Assembly (NCBI GenBank): GCA_964538915.1
Contig: CAZIFB010000003.1
Coordinates: 62,001 to 126,000 of the forward strand
DNA: 64,000 nucleotides
Reading direction: 5' to 3'
Source of the DNA: JAEUHQ01 sp964538915
GTDB lineage: Bacteria > Planctomycetota > UBA1135 > UBA2386
Position numbers and translations under genes: made by a program. Of the stretch, positions 52,748 to 60,869 are shown piece after piece. The notes beneath the pieces were generated by a model. It saw only the letters and a program-made list of their open reading frames with translations. It had not been told where the DNA came from and did not search any database. The number at the start of each line of letters is the position of its first letter. The first letter of the stretch is position 1.

Positions 52748-55330
52748 ATGACCACGGAACGCCCCTTCCCGCTCGACAGCCTCCTGGCCCAGTCCGATTG
52801 GATCACGGCGCTGTCGCGGGCGCTCGTCGCCGATCCGGCGACCGCCGACGACGTCGCCCAGGCCGCATGGGTCGACGTGCTGCAGCAGCGCCCGCGTTCG
52901 ATCCTCGACCCGCGCTCGTGGCTCGCGACGATCGTGCGGCGCAAGGCGCAGCGCACCCACCGTTCCGGCACACGCCGCGCGAAGCACGAACGCGGCGCAG
53001 CGGCCGTGCGCGCCGCGGAAACCGCGCCATCGGCCGCCGACCTCGCGATCCGCGTCGCGATGCATCGCGAACTCGCCGACGCCGTGCTCGCTCTCGACGA
53101 ACCGTACCGCGAGACGATCGTGCTCCGCTTCTTCGAGAACCTCGGTGTCGCGGCGATCGCCGGCCGCATGCAGACGAAGCACAACACGGTCCGCTCCCGG
53201 TTGCAGCGCGGACTCCAGACGCTGCGCGAGAGGTTCGATCGCGACCACGGCGGTCGCGAGCACTGGTTGCCGGCGGTGATCGCACTCGCCGATCGCCACA
53301 CCGTCCACGAAGGATCGGGCGCGGGCCCCGTGATCCCGGCCGGCCTGGCGACGGCTTTCGCGGCGCAGAAGGCCGCACTCGCCGTCGTCGCCGTGGTGGT
53401 CGCAGCGGTGCTCGCCATCCCGCTCGTCGCGCCGACCGCGACGTCGGTCGCGCCCGGACCCGATCCTGGAGCGCCTTCCGCGGCGGCCTCCTCGACGACG
53501 CCCGTGGTGGACGCATCCGACACGCGACGGCCGTCGCCCGGCGCATCGCTCCCCGTGGGCAACTCGCGCGCGCCCGCGGCGACGACATCGTCGCCAGACT
53601 CCGGCGTCGCCGCTGCCGCACCCGTGCGACGCCGCCTCGTCGATCGCGACGGCAAGGCGCTCGAGGGCGTTCGGATGCGCGCCGCGGCGACGACCACGGT
53701 GCGATGGCAGGGCGGCGACCGCGGCTGGATCAGCGGTGCGGGCCGCACACTTCGCATCCTGGCCGACGAAGAGGAGCGGTTGCGGACCGACCCTCGCTAC
53801 GCCGACGAGTTCTTCGCGAAGCTGCCGTATGCCGAAGAGTGGCGCGCGACGGTGCTCGACGAAGCGATGCCCCTGCGCGACGCGCGAACGGACCGCGAGG
53901 GCACCTTCCTGTTCCCGCCGCCGCTCCCCGTCGACGACCGGACGATCGACGTCGCGGATGCGCGCTTCGTGCTGGTCACGGCCGGCAGCGCCGACGCAAG
54001 TCCCTGGGTCGCCGGCCCCGCGGTGCGGGTCGAAGGCACCGTGCACGATGCCGACGGCGCGCCGATCGCCGACGCGATGGCGATCGCGATGTGCCCGACC
54101 GCGCAGGAGCCGATCGAACTGCACGCACAGTCCGCGACGCGCACCGACGAACAGGGCGCGTTCCTCGTCCGCCGTGCCCTCGCGAACGGCCTGATACGTG
54201 TCTCCTGCGACGGCTACGAGACCGCCGAGGTGCCGCTGTCGCAGAACCCCGTGCAGCGCCCGTACGTCGTGCTGCACCGCCCGGGCTTCACGGTGCGCCG
54301 GACGATCACCGGCATCGTCACCACGAGCGGTGGTGCGCCGGTCGGCAAGGCGTCCGTGTGGTTCGGTCGGCAGCACACGACGACCGCCGCCGACGGTCGC
54401 TTCACGCTCGCCGCGGACGCGGCGAAGCCGCAGTACGCGCTGACGATCGTCGCGAAGGGCTGGGCCGCTCTGCAGCTGCCGGACTTCGGCAAGCAGGTCC
54501 TGTCCGGCGGGGCGCTGCAAGATCTGACGTTCGTGCTCGAGAAGAAGCCGCGCAGCGTACGCGGGTTCGTCGTCGGTCCCGACGGCACGGCGGTCGAGGG
54601 CGCACTCGTGTTCCTCGTCGACCCGACTCTGCTCGACGTCACGTTCGACACGGTCGAGTCGCGCGTCGCGGAGGCACCGGCGATCGTTCGCACCGACGCG
54701 ACCGGTGCGTTCGTGCTCGACGGCCTCGACGACCGCGCCTATCGGGTGCGCGCGGTCGATCCGCGGACCGGCGCGTCGGAGACGTCACGTGCGTCGAAGC
54801 CCGGCACCCGGGTCCTGGAACTGCAGCTGCCGAAGGCCGGGCCCCGGTTCCCGGGTCGCCTCGTCGACGCCGACGGACTGCCGTTGCGCGACGCCACCGT
54901 CGAGATCGCGTTCTTCACGCACGTGACGAAAGGCGGCGGCACTCAGATGGAGTCGACCCCCGCGATCGCGTGCAGCGACGCCGGGGTCTTCGAGATGTCC
55001 GTCGGCCCCGACACGAACGCGTGGCTCTGCGTGCGGGTCCACGGCCAGATCCGCCAGATGACGCCGGTCATGGAACTGCTCGCGCGCCGTCCGATCACGT
55101 GCGACGGATCGCGGTGGCTGACCTTGTTGTTCGGCGCGGGCTCGAGGGGTCGGCCGGCGCACTTCCAGATGGCCGACGGCACCCTGAACCCGGAAAGGAT
55201 CGACACGCGGTCCGACCGCCCGGTCGCGATCCCGAAGGGCGCCGTCGCCGTGATCCTCGACAAGGAAACGCCGGAGATGACGCGCCTCGAGCTGACCGAC
55301 GACCTCGCGGTGCATCTGCGCGCGCCGTGA
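52748..55330 (+). CDS. Transmembrane ECF sigma factor with carboxypeptidase-regulatory-like ectodomain (copy 3)
   Basis: An 860-residue fusion. Sigma region 2 is at about 15-75 (ATADDVAQAAWVDVLQQRPR, WLATIVRRKAQRTHR). Region 4 is at about 108-165 with NLGVAAIAGRMQTKHNTVRSR. A membrane segment lies at about 207-228. An extended Pro/Ala/Ser linker (about 230-290) leads to the ectodomain, whose repeat units include VRVEGTVHDADGAPIADAM, RRTITGIVTTSGGAPVGKAS and SVRGFVVGPDGTAVEGALV. Copy 3 is shorter and less like copies 1 and 2, and lacks their common C-terminal LPDP end. The neighbours (atuA-like genes, pta) include no anti-sigma gene. Confidence 0.83.
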   Translation: MTTERPFPLDSLLAQSDWITALSRALVADPATADDVAQAAWVDVLQQRPRSILDPRSWLATIVRRKAQRTHRSGTRRAKHERGAAAVRAAETAPSAADLAIRVAMHRELADAVLALDEPYRETIVLRFFENLGVAAIAGRMQTKHNTVRSRLQRGLQTLRERFDRDHGGREHWLPAVIALADRHTVHEGSGAGPVIPAGLATAFAAQKAALAVVAVVVAAVLAIPLVAPTATSVAPGPDPGAPSAAASSTTPVVDASDTRRPSPGASLPVGNSRAPAATTSSPDSGVAAAAPVRRRLVDRDGKALEGVRMRAAATTTVRWQGGDRGWISGAGRTLRILADEEERLRTDPRYADEFFAKLPYAEEWRATVLDEAMPLRDARTDREGTFLFPPPLPVDDRTIDVADARFVLVTAGSADASPWVAGPAVRVEGTVHDADGAPIADAMAIAMCPTAQEPIELHAQSATRTDEQGAFLVRRALANGLIRVSCDGYETAEVPLSQNPVQRPYVVLHRPGFTVRRTITGIVTTSGGAPVGKASVWFGRQHTTTAADGRFTLAADAAKPQYALTIVAKGWAALQLPDFGKQVLSGGALQDLTFVLEKKPRSVRGFVVGPDGTAVEGALVFLVDPTLLDVTFDTVESRVAEAPAIVRTDATGAFVLDGLDDRAYRVRAVDPRTGASETSRASKPGTRVLELQLPKAGPRFPGRLVDADGLPLRDATVEIAFFTHVTKGGGTQMESTPAIACSDAGVFEMSVGPDTNAWLCVRVHGQIRQMTPVMELLARRPITCDGSRWLTLLFGAGSRGRPAHFQMADGTLNPERIDTRSDRPVAIPKGAVAVILDKETPEMTRLELTDDLAVHLRAP

Positions 55331-55381
55331 TGCGCGCCTGTTCCAACTCGCGCCGCGACGGGGCATCGTTGCGGCGCCACC

Positions 55382-56293
55382 ATGCCCGCCGTCCTCGACC
55401 GACTCCGTGACCGCGCGCGCGCTCGCCGCGCCCGCATCGTGCTGCCCGAGACGAAGGATCCGCGAACGGTCGACGCGCGCCGGATCCTCGAAGGCGATCG
55501 CCTCTGCGACGTCGTGTGGATCGACGACCCGAAGACGGACCCGCGCCTCCGCGACGTCGCGCGGCACCTGCACTCGCGGCGCAAGCACAAGGGCATGAGC
55601 GAAGACGAGGCGCTGCGCCTCGCCGCCGAGCCCGTGATGTTCGGCGCGGGGCTGGTCGCGCTCGGCCACGCCGATGGCGGCGTCACGGGTGCTGCGCACG
55701 CGACCGCCGACGTGATCCGCGCCGGCCTGTTCCAGCTCGGCACCGCGCCGGGCATCCCTCTCGTGTCGTCGATGTTCCTGCTCGTCCGCGGCGCCGAAGT
55801 GCTGTCGTTCGCGGACTGCGGTGTCGTGCCGGATCCCGATCCCGACCAGCTCGTGCACATCGCGAACGCGACCGCGCAGAACCACCAGCGCTTCACCGGC
55901 GAACCGCCGCGCGTCGCGTTCCTGTCGTTCAGCACGCGAGGCAGCGCCGAGCATGCGAAGGTGGCGAAGGTGCGCAGCGCCGCCGCGAAGTTCCGCGCCG
56001 CACATCCGGCGATCGCTAGCGACGGGGAGCTGCAGTTCGACGCCGCGTACGTGCCGGCCGTCGCGGCGCGCAAGTGCAAGGACAGTCCGCTGCAGGGGCG
56101 CGCCAACGTGTTCGTGTTCCCCGATCTCGACGCCGGCAACCTCGCCTACAAGATCACCGAGCGACTCGGCGGCTTCCAGGCGTTCGGCCCGCTGCTGCAA
56201 GGCCTCGGCAAGCCGTGGCTCGACCTGTCGCGCGGCTGCTCGGCCGAGGACATCGCGGGCGTCGCCGTGATCGCCAGCGCGATGCTCGACTGA
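55382..56293 (+). CDS. Phosphate acetyltransferase/acyltransferase
   Basis: A 303-residue enzyme of the PTA/PTB family, which converts acetyl-CoA plus phosphate to acetyl phosphate plus CoA. Conserved features: RIVLPETKDPRTVDAARR-type start (here VDARRILEG), GHADGGVTGAAHATADVIRAG, FADCGVVPDPDPDQL, LSFSTRGSAEH, and the end ANVFVFPDLDAGNLAYKITERL...GPLLQGLGKPWLDLSRG, read in short pieces. The length fits the single-domain enzyme. No acetate kinase gene is in the window. It follows sigma fusion copy 3 by 51 nt and may be read through from it. Confidence 0.9.
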   Translation: MPAVLDRLRDRARARRARIVLPETKDPRTVDARRILEGDRLCDVVWIDDPKTDPRLRDVARHLHSRRKHKGMSEDEALRLAAEPVMFGAGLVALGHADGGVTGAAHATADVIRAGLFQLGTAPGIPLVSSMFLLVRGAEVLSFADCGVVPDPDPDQLVHIANATAQNHQRFTGEPPRVAFLSFSTRGSAEHAKVAKVRSAAAKFRAAHPAIASDGELQFDAAYVPAVAARKCKDSPLQGRANVFVFPDLDAGNLAYKITERLGGFQAFGPLLQGLGKPWLDLSRGCSAEDIAGVAVIASAMLD

Positions 56294-56302
56294 CGGCCGT
56301 CG

Positions 56303-56330
56303 GATGCCCGCGGTCAGATGTCCGCGGTCA
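56303..56330. repeat. 14-bp tandem duplication spanning a stop codon
   Basis: GATGCCCGCGGTCA and GATGTCCGCGGTCA stand head to tail, with one mismatch. The first copy overlaps the stop codon of the minus-strand secreted protein gene (56314-56316); the second lies in its last codons. The unit is not a multiple of three. It looks like a replication-slippage duplication at the 3' end of the gene. Confidence 0.6.
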
Positions 56331-58515
56331 GTGCGACACGGTCGGACATCGACAGCCCGTCGATCAGCGAACACGGGTTCACGGTCGTGAACAGGCTGAG
56401 CCACTGGAACTCGAGCTGGAACCCCGCGAACGTCGGATCGCAGGGCACGGCGAAGAGGCTCGACGCGGTGCCCCCGACGTTCGGCTTCGCTTCGAGGATC
56501 ACCGGCGGGAGGATGCTGCAGACACCGCACGGGACCGGCGGACCGGGAAAGCCGAGGTTGATCAGCGGGAGCGCGCCCGGCTCGAGACCGCTGACGAGGA
56601 AGTGGAAGTCGGCGTTGCCGACCACGAACGGCGCCGACACCGCCGGCACGCCACCGCTGCCGCAGCCGCCGCCGAGGACGACCGGCGGGAGTCCGGGGGC
56701 GAGCGCCTGCACACGCTGGGCCGTGATCACGCCGGTGAACAGCGGCGCGTCGAGCGACTCGGTCGCCACGATCAGCCCGTCGTCGTTGAAGTTGTTCTGC
56801 GCGAACGCCCACCGTCCCCCGACGCGCGGCGCCCATTCGTGGTTGCTCGCCGGGGTCGCGTCGACGCCGTCGAGCGTGATCCGCGCGTTGCACGTCGTGC
56901 ACGAAGCATCGATGAGCCACGCGCCGACGTCGTCGTCGAGCGGGCCCTGCCTCTCCACGAACGTCACGCAGTACTTCGGTCCGAGCCACGCGATGTCGGG
57001 GCCGAACTCGTCCTCGTTCGGCGTCGCTTCGATGGGGTTGTCGGGGCCCGTCGAGAGCGCGCCCGCCGCGTACTCCACGCGCATGGCGCGCACGTCGCGC
57101 AGGGTTCCGACCGGCTCGCGCCGCGAGTGCGCGACGACGAACCCGGCGCCGTCGCCGTCGACGGCCGTCTGGCCGTCGATCGTGGCGCCGCCCAGCAGCG
57201 TCGTCAGCGGCGTCAGCAGCGCCAGGTCGCGACTGATCGCTCGCCCTTGCACGTCGGTGTCGCTGCTGAACATCACCTCCGTCCACGTCACCAGGTAGCG
57301 TCCCGTGAGGCCGCCGCTGCGGCTGATGGCCGGTTCGCGCGCGAAGTTGCTCGGCGTGACCATGCCGGAGGAGAAGGTGAAGGGCGGCCCGACCGCCGGC
57401 ACGACGACCTTGAGCGCCCAGAGTGCGGTGTCTTCGCAGACGACGACACCGCTGTTGCCCTGGTCGCTGGCTTCGCCGCCCACGCACGGCTTCGGCTCCT
57501 GCGCGATGTCCGGCCGCAGTGTGCTCGACATCGTCGCCAAAGCACCCGCGGCGTCGACCGCGCAACCGCGCACGTCGAACGGTCCGAACAGCGACGCGCC
57601 CCTCTGGTAGACGACGAGGAAGCGGTCGACGCCCGCGATGTCCGCGACGCGCGGTCGGGTGCACGGCTGTGGCCCTGCATCGACGATCACGAGCGGGCCG
57701 ACGGCCGCCCCGGTGTCGGCGTCCAGTCGGATGCCGCGGATGTCCACGTCGCTCAACGAGAAGTGCTGTTGCCAGACGACGAGCCAGCGGTTCGTGGTGT
57801 GGTCGTACGCGCAGTCGGGGACCTTGCTGTCGCCCGACGCGACGAGGAACTCGGTGCCGATCAGCGGATCGAGCACCAGCGGATACGTCGCCGCGTCGAC
57901 GAACCCGGCGGGCAGCGTGAACTCGATGCGATCTTGGATCACACGGGTCGAACCGGCGACGCGGCGCCCCGTCGCGTCGACGCCGACGACTTCACCGAGT
58001 CGCACGCCGCCGACCCCTTCACGGACGAACCGCCATCGTGCACCGTCCGGCGCCGGCACGAGGTCCGTGACGACGTGCCCGGTGACGACGAGGTCGCCGG
58101 CACCTTCGGGCCGCGTCGGGAACACGAACGACTGCTCGATGCCTTCGGCCCGCACGTCGTACCGCTCGACGACGTCGCCGCGGAGCCAGCTCACGCGGTC
58201 GCCGTCGACGGTCGGACCGGCGACCGGCACCGTGCCATCGAGGAGCTGCGTGATGCCGCGCCGGATCGACGTGAGCCGGAACGACCACGGCAGGTTGGTC
58301 TCGACCCGCGTGCCGAGTGCGGGCACGTACTCGAACGCGCCGTCGCGGAACGTGGCCTTGTAGGCGGCACCAGCGGCCACGACGTCGCCGTCGATCGTGG
58401 TCACGCCACTCGCGTTCGCGATGGCGGCGTTCGTCGCGCGAGGCCGGAGAGGCTCCTGCGCGTTGGCCGCGACCACCAACGTGGCGATGAGGAGAGAAGG
58501 GATGTTGACGTTCAT
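56314..58515 (-). CDS. Secreted propeller-like protein, second of two tandem paralogues
   Basis: A 733-residue exported protein with signal peptide LLIATLVVAANAQ. Residues about 30-220 form an N-terminal beta domain that ends in YPLVLDPLIG, the hallmark of the domain preceding SBBP/propeller repeats. Next come about seven strands-with-loop repeats of propeller type (DCAYDHTTNRWLVVWQQ, GVDRFLVVYQRG, GRYLVTWTEV, GAGFVVAHSRRE). The C-terminal 100 residues are a Cys-containing module (PCGVCSILP, GGTASSLFAVPCDPTF). Its upstream ATG 58527 overlaps the TGA of the paralogue; ATG 58515 has GAGGT 7-8 nt upstream and directly precedes the signal peptide. Confidence 0.75.
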   Translation of the reverse strand: MNVNIPSLLIATLVVAANAQEPLRPRATNAAIANASGVTTIDGDVVAAGAAYKATFRDGAFEYVPALGTRVETNLPWSFRLTSIRRGITQLLDGTVPVAGPTVDGDRVSWLRGDVVERYDVRAEGIEQSFVFPTRPEGAGDLVVTGHVVTDLVPAPDGARWRFVREGVGGVRLGEVVGVDATGRRVAGSTRVIQDRIEFTLPAGFVDAATYPLVLDPLIGTEFLVASGDSKVPDCAYDHTTNRWLVVWQQHFSLSDVDIRGIRLDADTGAAVGPLVIVDAGPQPCTRPRVADIAGVDRFLVVYQRGASLFGPFDVRGCAVDAAGALATMSSTLRPDIAQEPKPCVGGEASDQGNSGVVVCEDTALWALKVVVPAVGPPFTFSSGMVTPSNFAREPAISRSGGLTGRYLVTWTEVMFSSDTDVQGRAISRDLALLTPLTTLLGGATIDGQTAVDGDGAGFVVAHSRREPVGTLRDVRAMRVEYAAGALSTGPDNPIEATPNEDEFGPDIAWLGPKYCVTFVERQGPLDDDVGAWLIDASCTTCNARITLDGVDATPASNHEWAPRVGGRWAFAQNNFNDDGLIVATESLDAPLFTGVITAQRVQALAPGLPPVVLGGGCGSGGVPAVSAPFVVGNADFHFLVSGLEPGALPLINLGFPGPPVPCGVCSILPPVILEAKPNVGGTASSLFAVPCDPTFAGFQLEFQWLSLFTTVNPCSLIDGLSMSDRVALTADI

Positions 58516-58523
58516 GGCCGACC

Positions 58524-60749
58524 TCATTCGATGTTGACGAGAACCGCGTCGGAGAGAGACAGCCCGCCGAAGCAGGTGCCGCCGAAAGTGACGTGCTGCG
58601 CGTAGAAGGCCGCACCACCGATGCCGCTCGGCAGCGGAAGCGGCGTCGCCGCGTCACCGCTCGAGGTCGTGACCACGACAGTGCCGAGGAAGCCCAGGTA
58701 CGGGTCGGGCACGAGCACGCAGCCGCCGCACGGGTAGTCGATCCGCGAGGTCGCCAGGACCATCACGGTGAGCGCGGACGGTGCAGCGTCGGTCAGCGAC
58801 AGAGCGAAGTCCGCGTGCCCGGAGCGCGCGCACTTCGTCGTGAGGCGCCCGCCGGTGCCACACCCGACCTGGACCGTCGTCACGCGCCCGTCGTCGCCGC
58901 GGAACGGCACGGCTTCGATCGAAGGCGGCGCCGGATTCGGCACGAAGAAGAAGTTGGACGCCCAGACGACCATGGCCTCGTCGTCCGTGCCGTTGCCGAG
59001 CCGCCACGCGATCGCCGGAGACGACTCGTCGGTGCCTCCGCCGACGTCGAGCGCGAACTCGCCTTCGCACGCCTGGCACCCGATCGGATCGATCGAGCGC
59101 ACGAACGTGTCGCGGTCGGTCGAGAAGATGCTCTGCTCGCGCGAGAACGCGACGAGGCACGATTCGCGCAGCCAGCAGACGGCGGGGTCGCCTTCGTCGA
59201 TGGTTGCTGCGAGCGCGACGCTCACCTCGGTGCCCGGCACGAGTGACGCGCCCGCGAGGTGGATCGGCAGCGCCAGCACGTTCGTGTTGGCGGCGCCGGC
59301 CGACTCCTCGCGCTCGAACGCGATCACCCACGAATTGCCGTCGCCGTCGCAGTCCGGATCACGCTCGTCGAGGGTGTTGTTGAACAGCAGTGTCGGCCCG
59401 GCGACGGTCGCCAGATTGCGGTCGACGACCACGGCGACGAGCGCCTGGTTGGCCGTGCCGAGTGAGATGAACCGCTCCCAGCAGATCATCCGCCGCCCGG
59501 TTTCACCGTCGTGCTGCGAGATGCATGGCTTCGAGTACGGACTCGACACCGGATTGGCGAACGTGGTCACGGTGAGCCCGACCAGCAGCGAACCGGACGA
59601 CCAGATCACGTGCCGCGCCTGGATGTCGCTCGTCGTCGTGTTGGTCCACACGCAGACCGCGGCGGTGTGCGTCGCGTCGCTCTCGCCAGCGACGTCGGGC
59701 TGCTCCTGCACGTCGGTTCCGGTCGCTACACCGACCACGGGAGTCATCACGCCCGAACTGGCGGACACGCCGCGCGCGAGGATGTCGCCGGCCTGGTGCC
59801 AGACGACGACGAACCCGCCGCTCGCGGCGACGTTCGCGACGTGCGGATCGGACGGCAGATTGTTCGTCGCGACCTCGAGCTGGATCAGCGAACCGACGGT
59901 GCCGGTCGGCGTGAACCGCTGGCCGTAGACGTTCTGGTTCGTGGCCGACAGCCAGGTCTGGAAGACGGCGAGGTACACGTCCGCGGTGTGGTCGTAGGCG
60001 ACGTCGGGAAAGCGATCGAAGCCGCCGCCCGAGCTCGGGCTCCCGCCGGCGCCGACTCCCACGTACAGCGAGGGAGAGAGCAGCGGATCGACGACGAGCG
60101 GCAGCGCCGCGTGCGCCACGAACGACGCCGGCAGCACGTAGTCGATGCGGTCGCCTTCGCACCGCAGCTCGCCCGTGACCTGCCGACCCGCGGCATCGAC
60201 ACCGAGCACGGCACCGATGCGCACGCCGCCGACGCCGGGCAGTTCGAACAGCAGCTCGTTCGCGTCGGCGTGCGCGAGCCGGAGTTCGCTGGTCACGACG
60301 CCGCGCACGACCAGATCGCCGTCACCGGGCGGCAGCGCGGCGAACACGAAGCTCTGCTTCAGCCCGTCGTCCCGCACTTCGTACGTCGCGGTCACGGGGC
60401 CGTGCTCGTAGCGCACGATGCTTCCCGCGGACGACGGCTCGGCCGGCGCGATCGAAACGGGCGCGCCGCGACCGACCGACAGCAGCCGGTAGTCGAGCGG
60501 CATGTCGTGCGGCGCCGCCAGACCGAGCGCCGGCGTGAACTCGACTTCGTCGCGACCGAAGCGCGCGACGTAGCCGGTGCTCGCCCCGACCAGACCTTCG
60601 TCGGTGGTGCCGAGACCGACGCTGCGGCGGCAATCGAGCGGCGGCGACTCCGTCGTTCGGCGGGAGGGATCGACGCCGGGTGACTGGCACATGGCCGACC
60701 CCGACCAGACGGAAGCGACGAGCGCGAATGCGCAGCGGACGGTGAGCAT
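58524..60749 (-). CDS. Secreted propeller-like protein, first of two tandem paralogues
   Basis: A 741-residue exported protein (signal ALVASVWSGSAMCQ) with the same plan as its downstream neighbour. The N-terminal beta domain ends in LPLVVDPLLS, propeller-like repeats follow (DVAYDHTADVYLAVFQTW, SGGFVVVWHQAGD, NSWVIAFEREES), and there is a C-terminal module (CGGCVLVPDPYLGFLG ... GGAAFYAQHV). A Cys-rich segment DPIGCQACEGEF precedes the module. Its GAGG Shine-Dalgarno lies within a potential stem-loop of the leader at 60754-60794. The role is unknown; a surface-exposed structural or binding protein is likely. Confidence 0.75.
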   Translation of the reverse strand: MLTVRCAFALVASVWSGSAMCQSPGVDPSRRTTESPPLDCRRSVGLGTTDEGLVGASTGYVARFGRDEVEFTPALGLAAPHDMPLDYRLLSVGRGAPVSIAPAEPSSAGSIVRYEHGPVTATYEVRDDGLKQSFVFAALPPGDGDLVVRGVVTSELRLAHADANELLFELPGVGGVRIGAVLGVDAAGRQVTGELRCEGDRIDYVLPASFVAHAALPLVVDPLLSPSLYVGVGAGGSPSSGGGFDRFPDVAYDHTADVYLAVFQTWLSATNQNVYGQRFTPTGTVGSLIQLEVATNNLPSDPHVANVAASGGFVVVWHQAGDILARGVSASSGVMTPVVGVATGTDVQEQPDVAGESDATHTAAVCVWTNTTTSDIQARHVIWSSGSLLVGLTVTTFANPVSSPYSKPCISQHDGETGRRMICWERFISLGTANQALVAVVVDRNLATVAGPTLLFNNTLDERDPDCDGDGNSWVIAFEREESAGAANTNVLALPIHLAGASLVPGTEVSVALAATIDEGDPAVCWLRESCLVAFSREQSIFSTDRDTFVRSIDPIGCQACEGEFALDVGGGTDESSPAIAWRLGNGTDDEAMVVWASNFFFVPNPAPPSIEAVPFRGDDGRVTTVQVGCGTGGRLTTKCARSGHADFALSLTDAAPSALTVMVLATSRIDYPCGGCVLVPDPYLGFLGTVVVTTSSGDAATPLPLPSGIGGAAFYAQHVTFGGTCFGGLSLSDAVLVNIE

Positions 60750-60753
60750 GAAA

Positions 60754-60794
60754 GGCCTCGCGGAAGATGTGGCGAGGCCGGTTCCGGCCTCGCC
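60754..60794 (-). promoter_or_regulatory. Three-arm leader with mutually exclusive hairpins over the Shine-Dalgarno
   Basis: On the minus strand, just before ATG 60749, three arms follow in order. Arm A (60794-60784) reads GGCGAGGCCGG, arm B (60781-60771) CCGGCCTCGCC, arm C (60761-60754) GCGAGGCC. A and B form an 11-bp perfect stem. B can instead pair 8 bp with C, which contains the GAGG ribosome site, 6 nt before the ATG. The two hairpins exclude each other, as in an attenuator or translational switch. The element is between the kinase gene stop (60870) and the operon of two secreted proteins. It may equally be only a terminator of the kinase gene, though no T run follows. Confidence 0.5.
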
Positions 60795-60869
60795 CGCACA
60801 CCGATCGGAGGGCCGCCGCGCGCGTTACGCGCTTCTTCGCATTCCCGACGCCGATGCGGCGAGCGGAAA

